Shown piece after piece: positions 31,283 to 44,400 of a stretch of DNA of 64,000 bases. A program made the position numbers and the translations under genes. The stretch covers positions 2,554,842 through 2,618,841 of the forward strand of contig CACVBU010000865.1 in NCBI GenBank assembly GCA_902728285.1, read 5' to 3'. Each line of letters opens with the position of its first letter. Positions within the stretch are counted from its first letter, which is position 1. The stretch is from Clytia hemisphaerica. Lineage: Eukaryota > Cnidaria > Hydrozoa > Leptothecata > Clytiidae. The notes under the pieces were generated by a model, which had not been told where the DNA came from, ran no database searches, and was given only the letters and a program-made list of their open reading frames with translations.

Positions 31283-31998
31283 TCACCCTTTAGGACAGAT
31301 CAAGTTGTAGATTGGTTTATTTTTACAACTTTTGCGTCCACAGACACATCTTTCTTGACAACCTTCATGTGAATACACTCCAAGAAAGTCTGATTTCCCT
31401 TGAGCGTTTTGCAAGTGAAAACATTCAATGACCATCTTGCTGGGTTGACATTGATAATTCTCTGGATTCTTTAAGCCACCTTGGCAGCGTGATGTAAACA
31501 CAGTCTTAGGTGTTTGAATTCCTCTCTCGTGTGCTTAAAGCTGTCAGTACAGGTCGACATGCTGTTTGGCCAGCTAGTGTTGCGCGTTTTTGTACCAGTA
31601 AATATAATTCTGAAATTAGATAAAATAACATTATTTTCACGAGATGGTCATCCTGGACACAGGATATAGAGCCCTTTTCAGGGAGGAAAGTAACTCATTC
31701 ACACTGTTAATGACAAACCTCCTTTACGAAGAAAATTGTGTTGATTGTACACGTCTGTTACGAGCAGGGAACATTGTTAAAAAATGAGGTACATTTACAA
31801 ACCTTTGTCATCGGGTGTAAGATACTGACTCCAATACAAGGGGTTTCGACTGCTCATGTCCTGTCTTGTGTTCAATTGATCTTCATTTGTTGTAGAACCA
31901 CTCTGTAAAACAAGCGAGTCCAAGCTCATAGTATGGACAACTGAGGCTATACAAGTCACAGTGAGCGAAATCAAAATTTGCGTCATTGATGCAGCCAT
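31283..31998 (-). CDS. Putative small secreted Cys-bearing protein, two exons
   Basis: I do not recognise this gene. Exon 1 (31998-31803) begins MAASMTQILISLTVTCIAS, a convincing signal peptide, and ends at AAAG/gtttgt. The proposed exon 2 (31479-31283) follows a GCCAAG acceptor and keeps the frame, giving about 130 residues. The second exon carries seven cysteines, including CQERCVCGRKSC. The protein would be exported; an extracellular or secretory role is inference. The acceptor has a weak pyrimidine tract, so the true exon 2 start may differ, or a further exon may lie between. No paralogue is seen in the window. Confidence 0.45.
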
Positions 31999-31999
31999 T

Positions 32000-33578
32000 T
32001 TCTCCGTCTCAATTTGTTCTTCGATATTTCCGAATGATACTGAAGCACGCGTTGTGCGCTTTTACTAGTATAAGGTGTTGAAGCAATTGAAGTAGCGGAG
32101 ACAGGTGACAGATATTGCGTCTCCTAAATCAACAAACAAAACCAATAATATCATCATCATCAATCAAAATTTCAAACATGTTTTAATGTTTTGTTTTTGT
32201 TAGTTTCGCTTAGCGAAAGTATTACGATAGGCTTCCGTGTATGTATGTGGCGAGACATTTTTTGGGGCGCAAATTATGCCGTGGGCGTTTGGCTGCGGGC
32301 GTACTACGGCCAATATTCTAAAGGTGGACTCACTCACAAAGATAAAAAGTGATAAAAAACAGGGCTTTTCTTAATAAATAAAATACGCTAGTGCAAGAAG
32401 TGTAACCAAGCCTTTGTAAACATTCATCGTGAGAACTTTTTAATGGCTGCTTGATTGCACATGCTTTTCTTTTGAAGCTTGCTGCTGCTGTATAATTTTT
32501 TATCATGTTTTCTGGTCTTTTGTAGAGTGTTTAAAGAGGTTTAATATTTGTTTACTACTAAGTATTTTATGTTTGTGTAGTGAAATCAGTTGTGACAAAC
32601 AGTCAGTTTTAGCAAGTACCGTGAACTGAAGTCGGGTAACTTTATTGCATCAGTGGAGGGTAACTTGCATAGCATAGCCATCAAATGACTGACCATTCAA
32701 AGCAGCAAAATTTCAAAACAAATGAACTACGCAGCTCCGCTTGCAGCTCTAACCTACCATTTTTGTTTTGATTTAACTTTGTATTTTAATGACCAAACGG
32801 GTCATTCATTTCTTGAAAATCATGTCAAATTGAAATTCAGCAATCATTTTTGTATAGTCGAAACGACCCTGCCAAGACACTGCCGTACATTGTCATTGTA
32901 CGGTGATTTACGGTGGGTAAGGTGGGGTGTACAGTACAGCAGATTTCAAATTAACCTATTTTCACCGCCGTACAAAGGACATTTAGATCCAGCCCACCAT
33001 ACACCACCGCACAATGTACAGCAGTCCCTCGTTAATGATGACAGTTTTTTATCCGATGAAGTTTGATTGGTGTTAGATGAGTTTGGTTAGTAAAAGTTCC
33101 AGCTTTTCCTTCCCGATGGGATGATAGATATTGGCTCGCTCTTTAAGCTTTAGCGTGGACGTCTGCTAATAAGCCGTCGGAATGTAAAAAGAATGGGCAA
33201 CAAGGTAATAAATCAAACTAATCGAGCTTCAATCAAACTTCACCGATCTTGATACACCTTTTGCTAATTAGGATTTTCATTTTGAATCATGGTACCGTTG
33301 TTTGTATAAGATTCCCGTTTCCGCACTACTTTTCTGGATTCTTTCCTCTATATATTTTCCACGGGATGAACGGCAAGATATTGGGAAGGGTTTGTTTAAT
33401 GGGATGCAGTTTAAAGCAGTTATGAAGGAGTCAAAGTTTAATCTCAAGGAGTATTATTTCTTTAAAGCTTAAAGTTGGCTAGTTTTTACCCTGCAATTTT
33501 CTAGTCCAGATAAGCTAGAGCTCAACTACTCAACTGCTTTTTGCCTTTAATTGGCTCTTCCAGAAAATGACCGTATAT
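32000..33578. other. Dispersed-repeat DNA, no gene seen
   Basis: Apart from the repeat at 32,616-32,794 I see no supported gene. The 114-residue frame at 32,722-33,066 overlaps that repeat and contains no recognisable domain. Confidence 0.4.
32616..32794. repeat. Dispersed repeat with inverted inner segment
   Basis: GTACCGTGA, TCGGGTAACTT and GCATCAGTGGAGG occur here and at 59,139-59,201 in the same orientation. The next block (32,690-32,794, around GCAGCAAAATTTCAAAACAA) is present at 59,209-59,318 but inverted. The two copies thus differ by an inversion of about 105 bp. Confidence 0.65.
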
Positions 33579-33792
33579 GGGGGTGGAGGATATAGTGTCT
33601 GGAGGGGGGTAGTGAAAAATCTACAAAATTTGCCTTGTCCTTGGGGGGGGGTAAACTTTCTCTCGATGGGATCAACTGATGCTTGTCCAGGGCGGGGGGG
33701 GGGGTAGACCTGTTGTCCGGGGGATCAAAAGTCACAATGTCCAGGGGGGGGGGGTGGGTTTCCAAAAAATGTTATACCCTCCACCCCCCCCC
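33579..33792. mobile_element. G-rich MITE-like element
   Basis: The ends are GGGGGTGGAGGATATAG and the inverse TATACCCTCCACCCCCC. ATAT lies outside both (33575-33578 and 33793-33796). Inside, about five repeats of the form TGTCC(A/T)GGGGGGGG follow each other, giving dense G-runs able to form G-quadruplexes on the plus strand. Confidence 0.55.
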
Positions 33793-34684
33793 ATATTCAA
33801 TTTTTTTCTGGAAAAGTACAATGTGAAAGTGAAAGAAGTCTTTATCACAAGTTCCTTCAAAGCACAAAACGAGGTTTCTAGCATCAAAGAATGAAAAGTT
33901 CCTTTTTTCTTCTTCATTTTCAAAAAAATTTGAAATTATTTTTCTCAAGTATATTGCAGTTCTCTGAATTATTCTGAATTGAAAGATTTTGTTTACGCTT
34001 TATAGAATGGAATTCTTTAGTCGCATTTTTGAAGGAATCTTTTTTTTAATGGATTGAGATTTTTCATAAAAAAAAAACGGGTATCTATGACCTGTGTGTA
34101 CAATACATTGTGTATATTTTCTGTAACGCTTCATTCAAAATGCATAGCGTCTTCGTCGTTGATGTTCGAGTATATGCGAAATTTTCGACTTTAAAGTCGT
34201 CTTGTTTGATTTTAATTGTTCATCAGTTAATGAATGGTCGAAAGGAAGGCCAATACACGAGACCTATAAAATGTTTATTGAAAGGCAAGTGTGAAATAAA
34301 TGAGTCAAATGGGGGTTGGCTTTCTCTTTCTTACTCCTCTAAAAACACTAAAGTTTGTGAAATATAATTTTGAGTGGTTTAGCCCTAAAACATATACGGT
34401 TTAGGTAGTTGGCTGAAAAGACCGTTCTTATAATTACATCTGAAGCCCTTTAACACGTGTTTGAGTGCAATCGAATTGGTTTTAAAGTTGATATTGAACA
34501 TTCTAACACTTCCTGTTTCAAAACCACACTTGAAGCAACAAAAGAAAAGTGAGGTTGAATTTGAACGATATCAAAATAAACAACCCAATGAAATACTCGA
34601 GTTTAAGCACTTAGTCTCCGAAATATCCAACATTTTCACAGTAAAAACATGAGGCGGATAAGAAAAAGATGAAAACGTGCTCAC

Positions 34685-34792
34685 CTCGGCGGATTCTTGT
34701 TGACCATCAATTGCACACAAATCTCGCAAGTCTTTACCCCAAATAACGTAGGTTGGCAAAGAAATTAAAACCAAAGCTAAAAGACTGTTCAT
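34685..34792 (-). CDS. Possible signal-peptide first exon
   Basis: I do not recognise the gene. A 36-codon frame begins MNSLLALVLISLPTYVIWG, a good signal peptide or signal anchor, and ends exactly at GAG/gtgagc, a strong 5' splice site, in phase 0. No matching downstream exon was identified on the minus strand. The frame stays open for about 90 nt upstream of this Met, so an internal exon with a membrane segment is an alternative. Support is only the hydrophobic profile and the donor. Confidence 0.3.
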
Positions 34793-35042
34793 AACATCTA
34801 GAACAATCATTAATCTTCGTACATTAGCTCCAAAAACGAATTTTTGAGTAATTAAAGGATTTTTTGGGGAAAAATTGATCAAAATAAATGGCTCTAAGAA
34901 TTGCGCTTACTTTCAATAAATAAGTCGATCAAGGTATTCCAAACGAAAATCCCATCTTATCATTGGCGATCTACTCTACTGTAACATAGCTGTAAAAAGG
35001 ACCAAGTCGAATTACACTACACTTTTTTCTCAAGATTATTGA

Positions 35043-35246
35043 TTTATTCTATCATTCTACGAGAGCATAGTTACACAAGCTTGCTCAAAAATCTCATAAG
35101 GTTAATAAGGTTATTTACAAAAATTGTAAAACTGAAAGTTAAAGAATTTTACAATTTACATAATTATATTTTTAGTACGAAGGAGGTGAATTCAATACGA
35201 AGATGCCAGGCGTAAAGCCTAAAAATCGAACCCTCGCAGTTTTATT
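35043..35246 (-). terminator. Candidate NCAPD2 polyadenylation signals
   Basis: AATAAA occurs on the minus strand at 35,246-35,241 and again at 35,048-35,043, about 175 and 370 nt past the NCAPD2 stop codon. Either could define the transcript end. The strands cannot be told apart by function without transcript data. Confidence 0.4.
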
Positions 35247-35418
35247 AAAATGAAAATCTGCAAATTCGACAAAAACTAGATAGAAGCAGTATTTGTGGAA
35301 GAAATACCTCATTCTCGAGTGGATGACGTCTTCACTTGTCATTAAAAGACTTGTAGCCAACCACATCCCCGAATCTCATTGTTGTCTAAATGACGAGGTT
35401 CTAAATTAAATATAGATT

Positions 35419-38400
35419 CTATGTAAACAAATCCTCTTCATCGCTTGAGAATACTGGATTCAACCGAACCGTTTTTCGTTTCTTTTCCGTTGTTTTTCGT
35501 TTGCCACCCGGTAAGGCTTTCCGATTTTCTTTGTCTGAGAAATCGTCATCGCTCTTATCTTTGGTGGTTTTCTTGGTGACGTTTCTGGTGGATTTTCGGG
35601 AAGGGTGTTTGGGTGGTTCGTTGTCGTTCGTTTCTACGTCTTCCTCACTGTCGTCCACTTCCCACGGTTTTGGTTTTCGTGCGGTGCGAGTCGACTTCTT
35701 CCGATTTTTCGTCGTGTTTTCTAAGTAAGACAAGTTAGAAATAACGTAATTTTTATAAAAAAGAAATTTATTATAAAGAAGTTGCTGAATTATCTGAAGG
35801 TTTGCAAAAAAGAAACAACCTACTTTAAAAACAAATCATTCAATAAATCGCAAAAGTTTTTAGAGCGAAATACTTCGAAAAGCTCAATTCACAAATTCAA
35901 AAATTTCGCCAAATGTAGACCAAATGTAGTGAAAATATCACTTCGGATTTTGAGAAACTGTTTTTACGACCAATAATCACTTTTAACAAAAGGAATCTGA
36001 ATAGACGATGAAGCAGCCAAAGTAAGATTATATCTGATAACAGTTCATTGCCCTAATGAAGTATACTGTTTCCAATGGATAACGAACAGAATAAGGAAAT
36101 TGCCATTGCAGTCTTCAGTCAAATATTCAAACCATGAACCACTAGGAATACAAGCATGGTGCTCTGCTTTTCTTCTTCAAGAACTTTTGAAATTCGATTT
36201 ACCTTGTGTAGCAGCTTGAGAGAGAACTTTTGCAGCTTTATCGAAATCAGCATTTTCTTCAACACCTTTATTATGGTATCCTTCTATGGTGCTTTCGAAC
36301 TCTTCCACTAGTGTCTGAAAGGAAGAAAATATTCCATTATATTCAAGATCAATATAGCTTTCTAAGCCAGGTAAGCAAGAAATTATTAGAAGGGTTAGGG
36401 TTTCGTAATTTGTGACCGTGAAAATCAGTCGAAAAAAATGAGAAAAAAGTGCTAAATTTGACGGCATGATTTGAGAGAAATACCTTGAACTCTTGTTTGG
36501 AGAATTTCTTTGACTTGCTAATGATTGTAGTGAAACATGAATAGACATCGTCATCAGATAGTTTGTCATGGTAACAACGAATGTTCTCCATCAGCTTCTT
36601 CAACGTTTTCTCAGTGTATGGTAAGAGCGATAAACAAAATGATAAGTCGCGCCATTGACGATCCGTTCTAGGAAGAAATTAGCATGGAAAAAACTCAGTA
36701 ATCACTGATGGAAGAATCTTGATTTTGAATCGGGTAGCAATCGACTAATCTCAATTCACTTGGCTACAGTATGCCATAGTTTTTAATCAATCCAGAAAGC
36801 TGTTTATTACTCCGGCGTGAGCTACAGTGAGACGAAGCTAACACATTTGCACATTAATTACCCTTGATGTCCTAAAGGGTGACATGTTGAGTTCTGTCTA
36901 GCCTTGCCCTGATGCAATGACATTTTCACTTGGGTCGTGGTGGACCCCTCTATCAGGGAATTGGCTCCTAAGCTGAACGTGAAACTTGAAACTTGAAAGT
37001 ATCCTCAAATTAAAAAAAAGTAAAACCTTGTAGCTCTAAATCGATGACACAGCTTCTCCACCAGAGATTCCGCTTGCTTATCCTTCTGAATGAACTGCAA
37101 TATGTATCTGTTGGAGAAGAGAATTATTACCTGCGAAGATTTCTTTGTTATAGACTGCAGCTGAAAAATTTTTGTGTAAGATTATCACCTGGCTTGTAGT
37201 AAAGTTATGAATTGAATCTATGGCTAGATGTAGAGGAGGGCTTACTTCATGATGATCCGGAAGACACTTTCATCGACACCAGTGTCCGGATCTGAGAGAC
37301 GACTGATGATGTCCGGTGCTATGTTGTACAATGCATTGCCCTGAAAAAGAAATGTTTTTAGGCCAATTCTTTTAAATTGATGATCAAATAAACTCTGGTG
37401 GAGAAAAGGTTGAGGAGATAGATGCAGATTTGAAATGAAAATACGAAGAGAAATGTTAACTTTTGCGATTACAAAGATATAAGTACCTTTCTAGCCAGTT
37501 CAGCGAATAAGCTTTTAGCCGAAGAAGCGATTTTGTCTTCTTTATCTTCCAAGCAGATGGCCATTTCACTGATTAGTCCTTTGACTTTCAACATATCGTT
37601 CAAAATGAGATGTGTTAGTATGGTGACAGCTGTCTTGCGCACTTCCACTGATTCATCACGAAGTCTGAAAAAACAAAAAAACTTCTAGTTGTACGTCTAG
37701 TGCTAGTGGATATAGTCTTTCATCGGCTTCGTTTCGTCTTTCGACTATCGTTTTTTTTTCTCAAGAAAACATACCGGGTGTTGATCACCAGGCTCGTAAA
37801 ATATTTGTCAAATTCAAAGGTCAGCCAAGGTAAGAATACATTGGTTTTCAACCTCGTTCGCCGCATATTGTTCAACTTTTCGATGCTTACTGATGGCGCC
37901 GGATAAACATATTATCTGATGTCCATCAGTAAATTGAATAAAGCCTAGAAACACGGTGACATTTTTTTAATGCCGAATTTGGTTTCACGGATAATCTCTA
38001 ATATTTTCTCATTTTCTTAGATACAGCCGGTTGCTCAGTAGAAATGTAAGGTGCGATTACCTTGCATAGAGATTTGGTGTCCATGGTTCGATGAGGTTGG
38101 GAAAGCGGAAACACAGATCGCCCAAAGTGATCATCATGTTGGAACGCACGATCGCAAATTCAGACTGAATGAAACAGATATAATGCAAAAAGTTTCTTTC
38201 GGGCGTTTCCAATCTATATATTAATTATTCTTTTCGAGATTTCTACGAGGTAAAATTAACTTAAAAAGATATTGTTCAAAATTCCTTCTTTAGCTCTAAC
38301 TCTTCTGTATGGCCTTCTAAAAATAATCCACTCGGGAAAGTTGATAAAAACCGTACTACACAGAAAACATGTTTTTGAATTATTATGTTTTATGGTAAAA

Positions 38401-41400
38401 CTACGAACCTTTTCCAATATGGTGAAAACAAGTTGCAAATGCTGATCACAAAATTCAGAACTAAGTGTAAGAAAATACCCAAAATCAAGTTAGTATCATG
38501 CTTTGTCACAACAAATATGAGAACCAAAATATAGCTGAAATATCTAGCACGCAAAATATAAAACTATTTTTTCGAAGAAGGTTCCAGTGGGGGCAATTAA
38601 TCAAAAGATGAGCAGCAGTACAAAAGCAATCTATACCTGACCATCATAAATCTGGACAAAGCCAAAGCAGCGCTGGATCGTAATTCAGTATTTTTGTAAG
38701 CTGACGGGTTTTTGCAAATCATCACTGCAACTGGAGCAAATACACTCAATAGGTTGTCACCTAAAACAACGATCGACTCTTTAATCTCCTCCAGTGAAGC
38801 AGCAAGTAATCTTACTGGCTGTTTATGGACTAAATACATGGCGTTCTAAATTAGTAATTTAGAACGCCATGACTAAATACTTACTTATCGTTTATTTAAA
38901 TCATATTTTCGATGCAAAAATCGTCTAAATTGTTCCATTTTGCCACCTTTAAGGCCATTTTCAGCTGCTTAAAAACTCATTCGCAAAATTAAATCAACAC
39001 GAAATTTTTCAAAACATTGGCTGGCGAAAACAAATCCAGAAACTTGCGACTTTTTGGCTCGCGAAATTAAATCTCCCGAAAATTAACCCAATTAAAGTGA
39101 CTGACTGTACATTTTTCCTAAAGCATTATTTTGTCAAAAAAGTAACTTCCCAGCAATAATCAAATTTCAAATTTCAATTTCAATTTTGAAGAAATCAGAT
39201 AACATTCATACCAGTGACGATTTCTCTTTCGCAGATCTTACGAATATATTCCGCCTCTGCATCTTCTGCGGCCGCCCCTCCAACGCCCATCTCATCATCA
39301 AGGCCTGAATCCTGTCAATTTGAAATTAAGATATTTTTTTAGATTGAGCTATAAAAAGTCTTTGCTGTTTTAGGTACAACAAAAACAGACGATCTAAATA
39401 GAGAGAAAAGAAGATAAAAGACTTTTATGGACCTACCTGGTTATGCATTTAACACATATATAATTGATATCTACGTGAGCGTGACCGTTAAAACAATCAA
39501 TCAGAACACAAATAGTGACGATTTATTGAAATTCGTCGCTTATTTTCATCATTGATTGTCCCCTTGTCCATTGGATGGTATTAAGGGAGGCGCTTGGAAG
39601 GAAGAGAATATCTACCTCATCAAAAGATTGAGTAATTTGGCCAAGAACATTAATGTATGTATATAAATAGTGTTTCTTATAGATAAAGGTTCGTTTTTTG
39701 AAACAAGATTTTTTTTGTTGAAAATCTGCTTGAGCTATCTTTTACCAATGACGGTACCCTACTTTTATGCAAAAAAATCAAAAGAGCCAATCTCGAGAAA
39801 AGCTGGTAACGAACAAAGGAACGAACTAACGAGCGGGTTAATTTATAGGACCTCAGGTAGGTCCAAAAAAGCCAAAATATCAACTTTAAGCTTTACACTA
39901 CCTTATGTATGCTGCTATCACGAGCACCGCTTTTCCTTCGACTGCCACCTGGCGTTTTGCCGTTCTTCTTTCCTTTTCTCTCCTTCTCTTCTTCTTGAAT
40001 GTTGTGACGTCGCTTCAACTCACTTAATATGCTGACGTCCAAGTGATAGAGATGCATGAGTGCAATGTACCCTGCGATGGAGAGTACTCTAGCAACAACA
40101 CGTGGGTGTGTTTTATTGTTTTGTTGTGATGATGATGGCGGTGCTTGCGAAGATTGCTTGGGAAATACATCGTCCTCATCTATAAAGTGAAGTTATAAGG
40201 CCGTAGTAAAATTGTGGTAAATATATGGGTCCGCATGGGGCTGTACCAGGTACACCATAAATAAGTATACAGGTTTGTTAAATGATCATTAGTTTACGGA
40301 TAAGAATTTTCTGTTGATTCATTATTTATTGTAAGGAAGTTTTATACACAAGAATTTAAGTGAGGCTTTCTTTTGTACAATAAAAAATGAATAAACATAA
40401 ACTAACAATAATTTAACAAACCTGTATACTTATTTATGATGCACCCGGTAGACTTCCCGTTAAACTTGGCCCCCCATCGATTTTTTAGTCTCCTAGGTCT
40501 AAGTATTGCGGTAATCCAAATGAAAACTAAACCGACAGAAAGAGCCAAGAGATGAATAGGTTGAAAAATACCTTGTTGTAGGGGTTGGTCATTAGTTGGA
40601 GGTCCACCGAACAGTGTTTGCACCAATGCCTTTAACAGGCGACCAGTAATGACGTCAGGTTGTTCGGCCAATTGATAGATGACTGATATTGCATCCTCAC
40701 TGAATGGAACCCACGTCATGTCATTCAACTGTGCTAAACCTTCTAAAATCATGCTCTCTAGCTGCATGAATACGCCGTGTTCGGTTGGTAACCGGAAAGG
40801 CTCCTTGTTTTCACCCAGCTTTTGTTTTTCTTTGATCTTCAGAATGGCATTACACGTATCGCGAGCTAGAAGGAAATTTGATTTATATTTGAGACCGTGT
40901 TCAACAAGGACGCTCAAGTTGGATTTGATGATGTCTTTTTCAGCGCCTGCTACCATGGAAAGAATGTTCAAAGCACCACGGTGTTCCTTCTCTGTTGTTT
41001 GCGGTAGTTTCAATGCAAAACGTTGCCATAACAACGGGACGCAATTTTGAGGAATCAAGTCTTGTTTCATCAGTTCGCATAGATGAAATGAGAAACATAG
41101 CTTTCAGAAACTGATGATGTCATGTAAATGTTATGAATGGTATTTCATGCCACGTCTCAATGTAACTAGCAAATGGGAATTTTGAGTTCTCAAAATAAGT
41201 TAAAAAGTTAATAATGGTAAAATAAATACCAGCTCCTCGAGGGAAGTCAATTCACCAAGATTTGCACTCGTTATAAGCGATGTTAAACTGTTGACAATTA
41301 ACGTTGGTTTATTTCTAAAGTAGAAAAATGAAATAGTTAAGTGTGTAAAAATAGAAATGCGAGAGACGGCACATTCGTAAGATATAATTCCAACAAATTG

Positions 41401-44400
41401 CTTTGCAAATACCATGGAAATGTTAAGTTTCATAGAAAATGTGAAGCAGGCTTAGAAGACTTCGTAGAAAATGTAACCTTCGTTAGCAGAAAACAAGACA
41501 AAAACAATTACAAACCTTGGATTATCGCATGCAATGTCCAAATATAAACGTTCGAAAGCAGTGACCACAGCTTTCTTTACGATGGGATCACGTGACCAGA
41601 CCAGGTTGGCCATGCGGCGAATGCCTTCTTCAGAATGAGCCAATCCGAACTCATGGGCAGCAATGAAGAAGTCCATGGTTTCCAAAACGTCAGAGTTTGT
41701 TTTTGAGCCCAAGTGTTGGCAAATGATTGGAATTGCTCTTCGCATTTGATGCGCGAAATTCACACAATCCTGTTCGTGGGATAAGGAAGGAGAGCTTTAC
41801 TTTCAGAATATTTTACACACAACCCGAAGTCATAGACTTTGCAATATTTAAAGCGAAATAATTTCCAGTTAGAAAATTTCCAGTGTCCACTTTTTTTAAT
41901 TCGCATATAAAAAATAATTAACCAGTCGCACAAGTACTTATTGGAACTAAAAATGATCAACCTTGAGGTAGTTGACGAGAACTTTTTGTTGTTCAAGTTG
42001 AGTATTTTTGAGGATTTGTTCTTCAGTGGGTTGTTGTTGAGAGACAGCGTCCAAATCAATCTCCATATCATTACCACTGGCATTCACTACATACATTTAA
42101 AAGAAACAGAAATCTTCACTTCATTCGAAACCAATAGATCATTTAAAGGGAAAAGAGACTATTTAATAGTGAATTGAACGTTTTGTTTCATAGAGGATTT
42201 AAAAACGTTTCAAGCGTTTTGGGATAAGTCCATTAAATCAAATGAAAGGGAGTGCGCCTCCTCTTTACGGAGAAAACGTTGAGACTCTCGCTAAAAACTT
42301 GAACGGGAAATCTTCTTTGTTCGAATCCCAGAGAGATTCAAATATAAGAAAGGATTTTTAATAGCTAAGAAGTTCGAATAAGCGTGAGCTTACTGTTTGT
42401 TGGTTACATCATCAAATAGAAGAAACTTACAGCAATATACTTTCTTCAACAGGAACAGCTTTTTCTTTAATTTCTTCTCCCTTAAAAGTAAGAAGATATC
42501 AGAACATGAAGAACAAACGGTATTTGCATCCGAGAGAAGGAATATCGAGTATCTGGATCTCAGTTCCCAAACGCGTCCGTTGTAAGGGAATCGAAGATTT
42601 TTTAGCTTTATCACATCCTGAATGCTGAGCTATACTATGACTACATTCCATTTCGTAGTACACAAAACAGAACGTTCAAGATCTAGATTAGAGGTATAGG
42701 TGGGAATTCCTGCGTACACCATGAAGGTAACCACTTAAACAGCCAATCACCATATATACCGTGATTGTTTATCTTCTGTTTCTTCGGAGTCCTCTTCATC
42801 TTCATCCTCCTCAACTTCATCGGAGCTTTCCATCATCTTTTGCACATCTTCATCAGACACTTGCAACTCCTCTACATCTCCCCACACTTCAAGCACCCTG
42901 CTCAACATCTTGATCGCCTTGTCGTGTAATTTCTCTTTCAGAAATCCTTGCACTTTCAATAAGGCTCTGTAATGAAAAGGAAAACGAGTCGAGTCAAACG
43001 AATGATTGAACCTTTTTTCCATTTCATTCTACTTTTTAGGAGAAATCTTTTTCTAATGCTGAATTCAAATTAAGCCTATTTGATACCTAGCAAGCTTACA
43101 GAATCCTGAGAGACCGTGAGATGAACAGTGAAGACAATAACAAAGTATATAGAGCGGGAAAAACCGACAGCTAGGATGACAGATAGAAAACGCACTTATC
43201 TAAACCATCCTCGTCATCTTCATAAATTTGAAATGCTTCTTCATCCTCTCCTTGGTCTTCCTCCATCTCCTCATCTTCTCCGCTCGTTTCTTCTTCATCT
43301 GACGTCTTTGTCAACTCTTTCCATAAAACTTTCTCCAATTCACACCATTCTCTATCAAGTTCTGTGGTGTGAGCAAAAGTTCGAATACATGTCAAAGATC
43401 ATTTATAGTACCTTGGTTAAAACAAAAATCTTTTATCGACAACAACGTGTAGAAAATCTTTTACAGCCTACATGAGTCGATCACCTAAACTATATTGAAA
43501 GATAATGTTTTGAAAATCGTCACAAAGTAATATTAGAAAAAGTTTTCCGAACCGATGTCAATCTGGCATTTCATGTTATTTGATTCTAAAAAGCAGGCCA
43601 CAAAAGCTACCAGGTGTTTCAAAAGTGACGTTGTGAGAAAACTAAAATATTATAAATCTAAACTTTTCCCCATCAGAAAGAGGAAAAGACTAACTTAAAT
43701 TTTGAGCTATCATACTTTAAATCTGTTTCACGTGTTCAAAGTGAAGAAAATTCGAATAACTCTTTCGAAAAAGCATCATTTTTGTGAAAAAAAGGGGATC
43801 AAATTCAAGCTTGCGAAAAACACAAAAACACGCTTTTTTCTTGTACGAGAGAAAGAAAATTGAAAAATTTGATCCCTTTTTTTCTCAAAAATGACGTTAT
43901 TTTGAGTTTTCTTCATAACTTTTGTTTTTGACTACGTTAAGCAAATTTTAAAGTATGGATAGCTAAAAATTAAGCCTTTCCTCTTTCTGCTGGTGAAAAG
44001 TTTAGATTTATAACATAATTAGTTTTCTCACAATATTAATTCAAACTTGAACACTTTCTTTTGAAACACCCGGTACAAAAAAAATAAGAGTACCATTGCT
44101 GGAAGCGTTGTCTTCGTTCTGTGAACTTGTGTCCATCTCTTTCAATTTGTCAGTTTCTTTTTCAAGACTTGACGTCAATTGTTCTATCGGTAGCTGCAAC
44201 AGATCGATTGGTTAGGTTTGTAAATTAAAGTAACTATAAGTTTTGCAAGCAAAAAAACCATAAACATAATATTGAACCTTTTTGTAAATTTTGTCTTGAA
44301 ACCTGTTGAAACAATTATACATACTTTTGCAGCGAAGGGGTTTCCGATTAAACTTGCTTTCAAAAATTGGACAGCATATTTTCGAACTTGACTGGACTTG

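Noticed and set aside
33732-33923. Frames over the G/C-run element
   Set aside because: Low-complexity translation of homopolymer runs without supporting features.
34571-34882. 103-aa minus-strand frame as one exon
   Set aside because: It reads through a strong donor at 34,684; only the part 34,685-34,792 looks exon-like.
40402-41070. 222-aa frame as the full extent of an NCAPD2 exon
   Set aside because: The last part runs through the donor at 40,571 into a MITE; the exon ends at 40,572.
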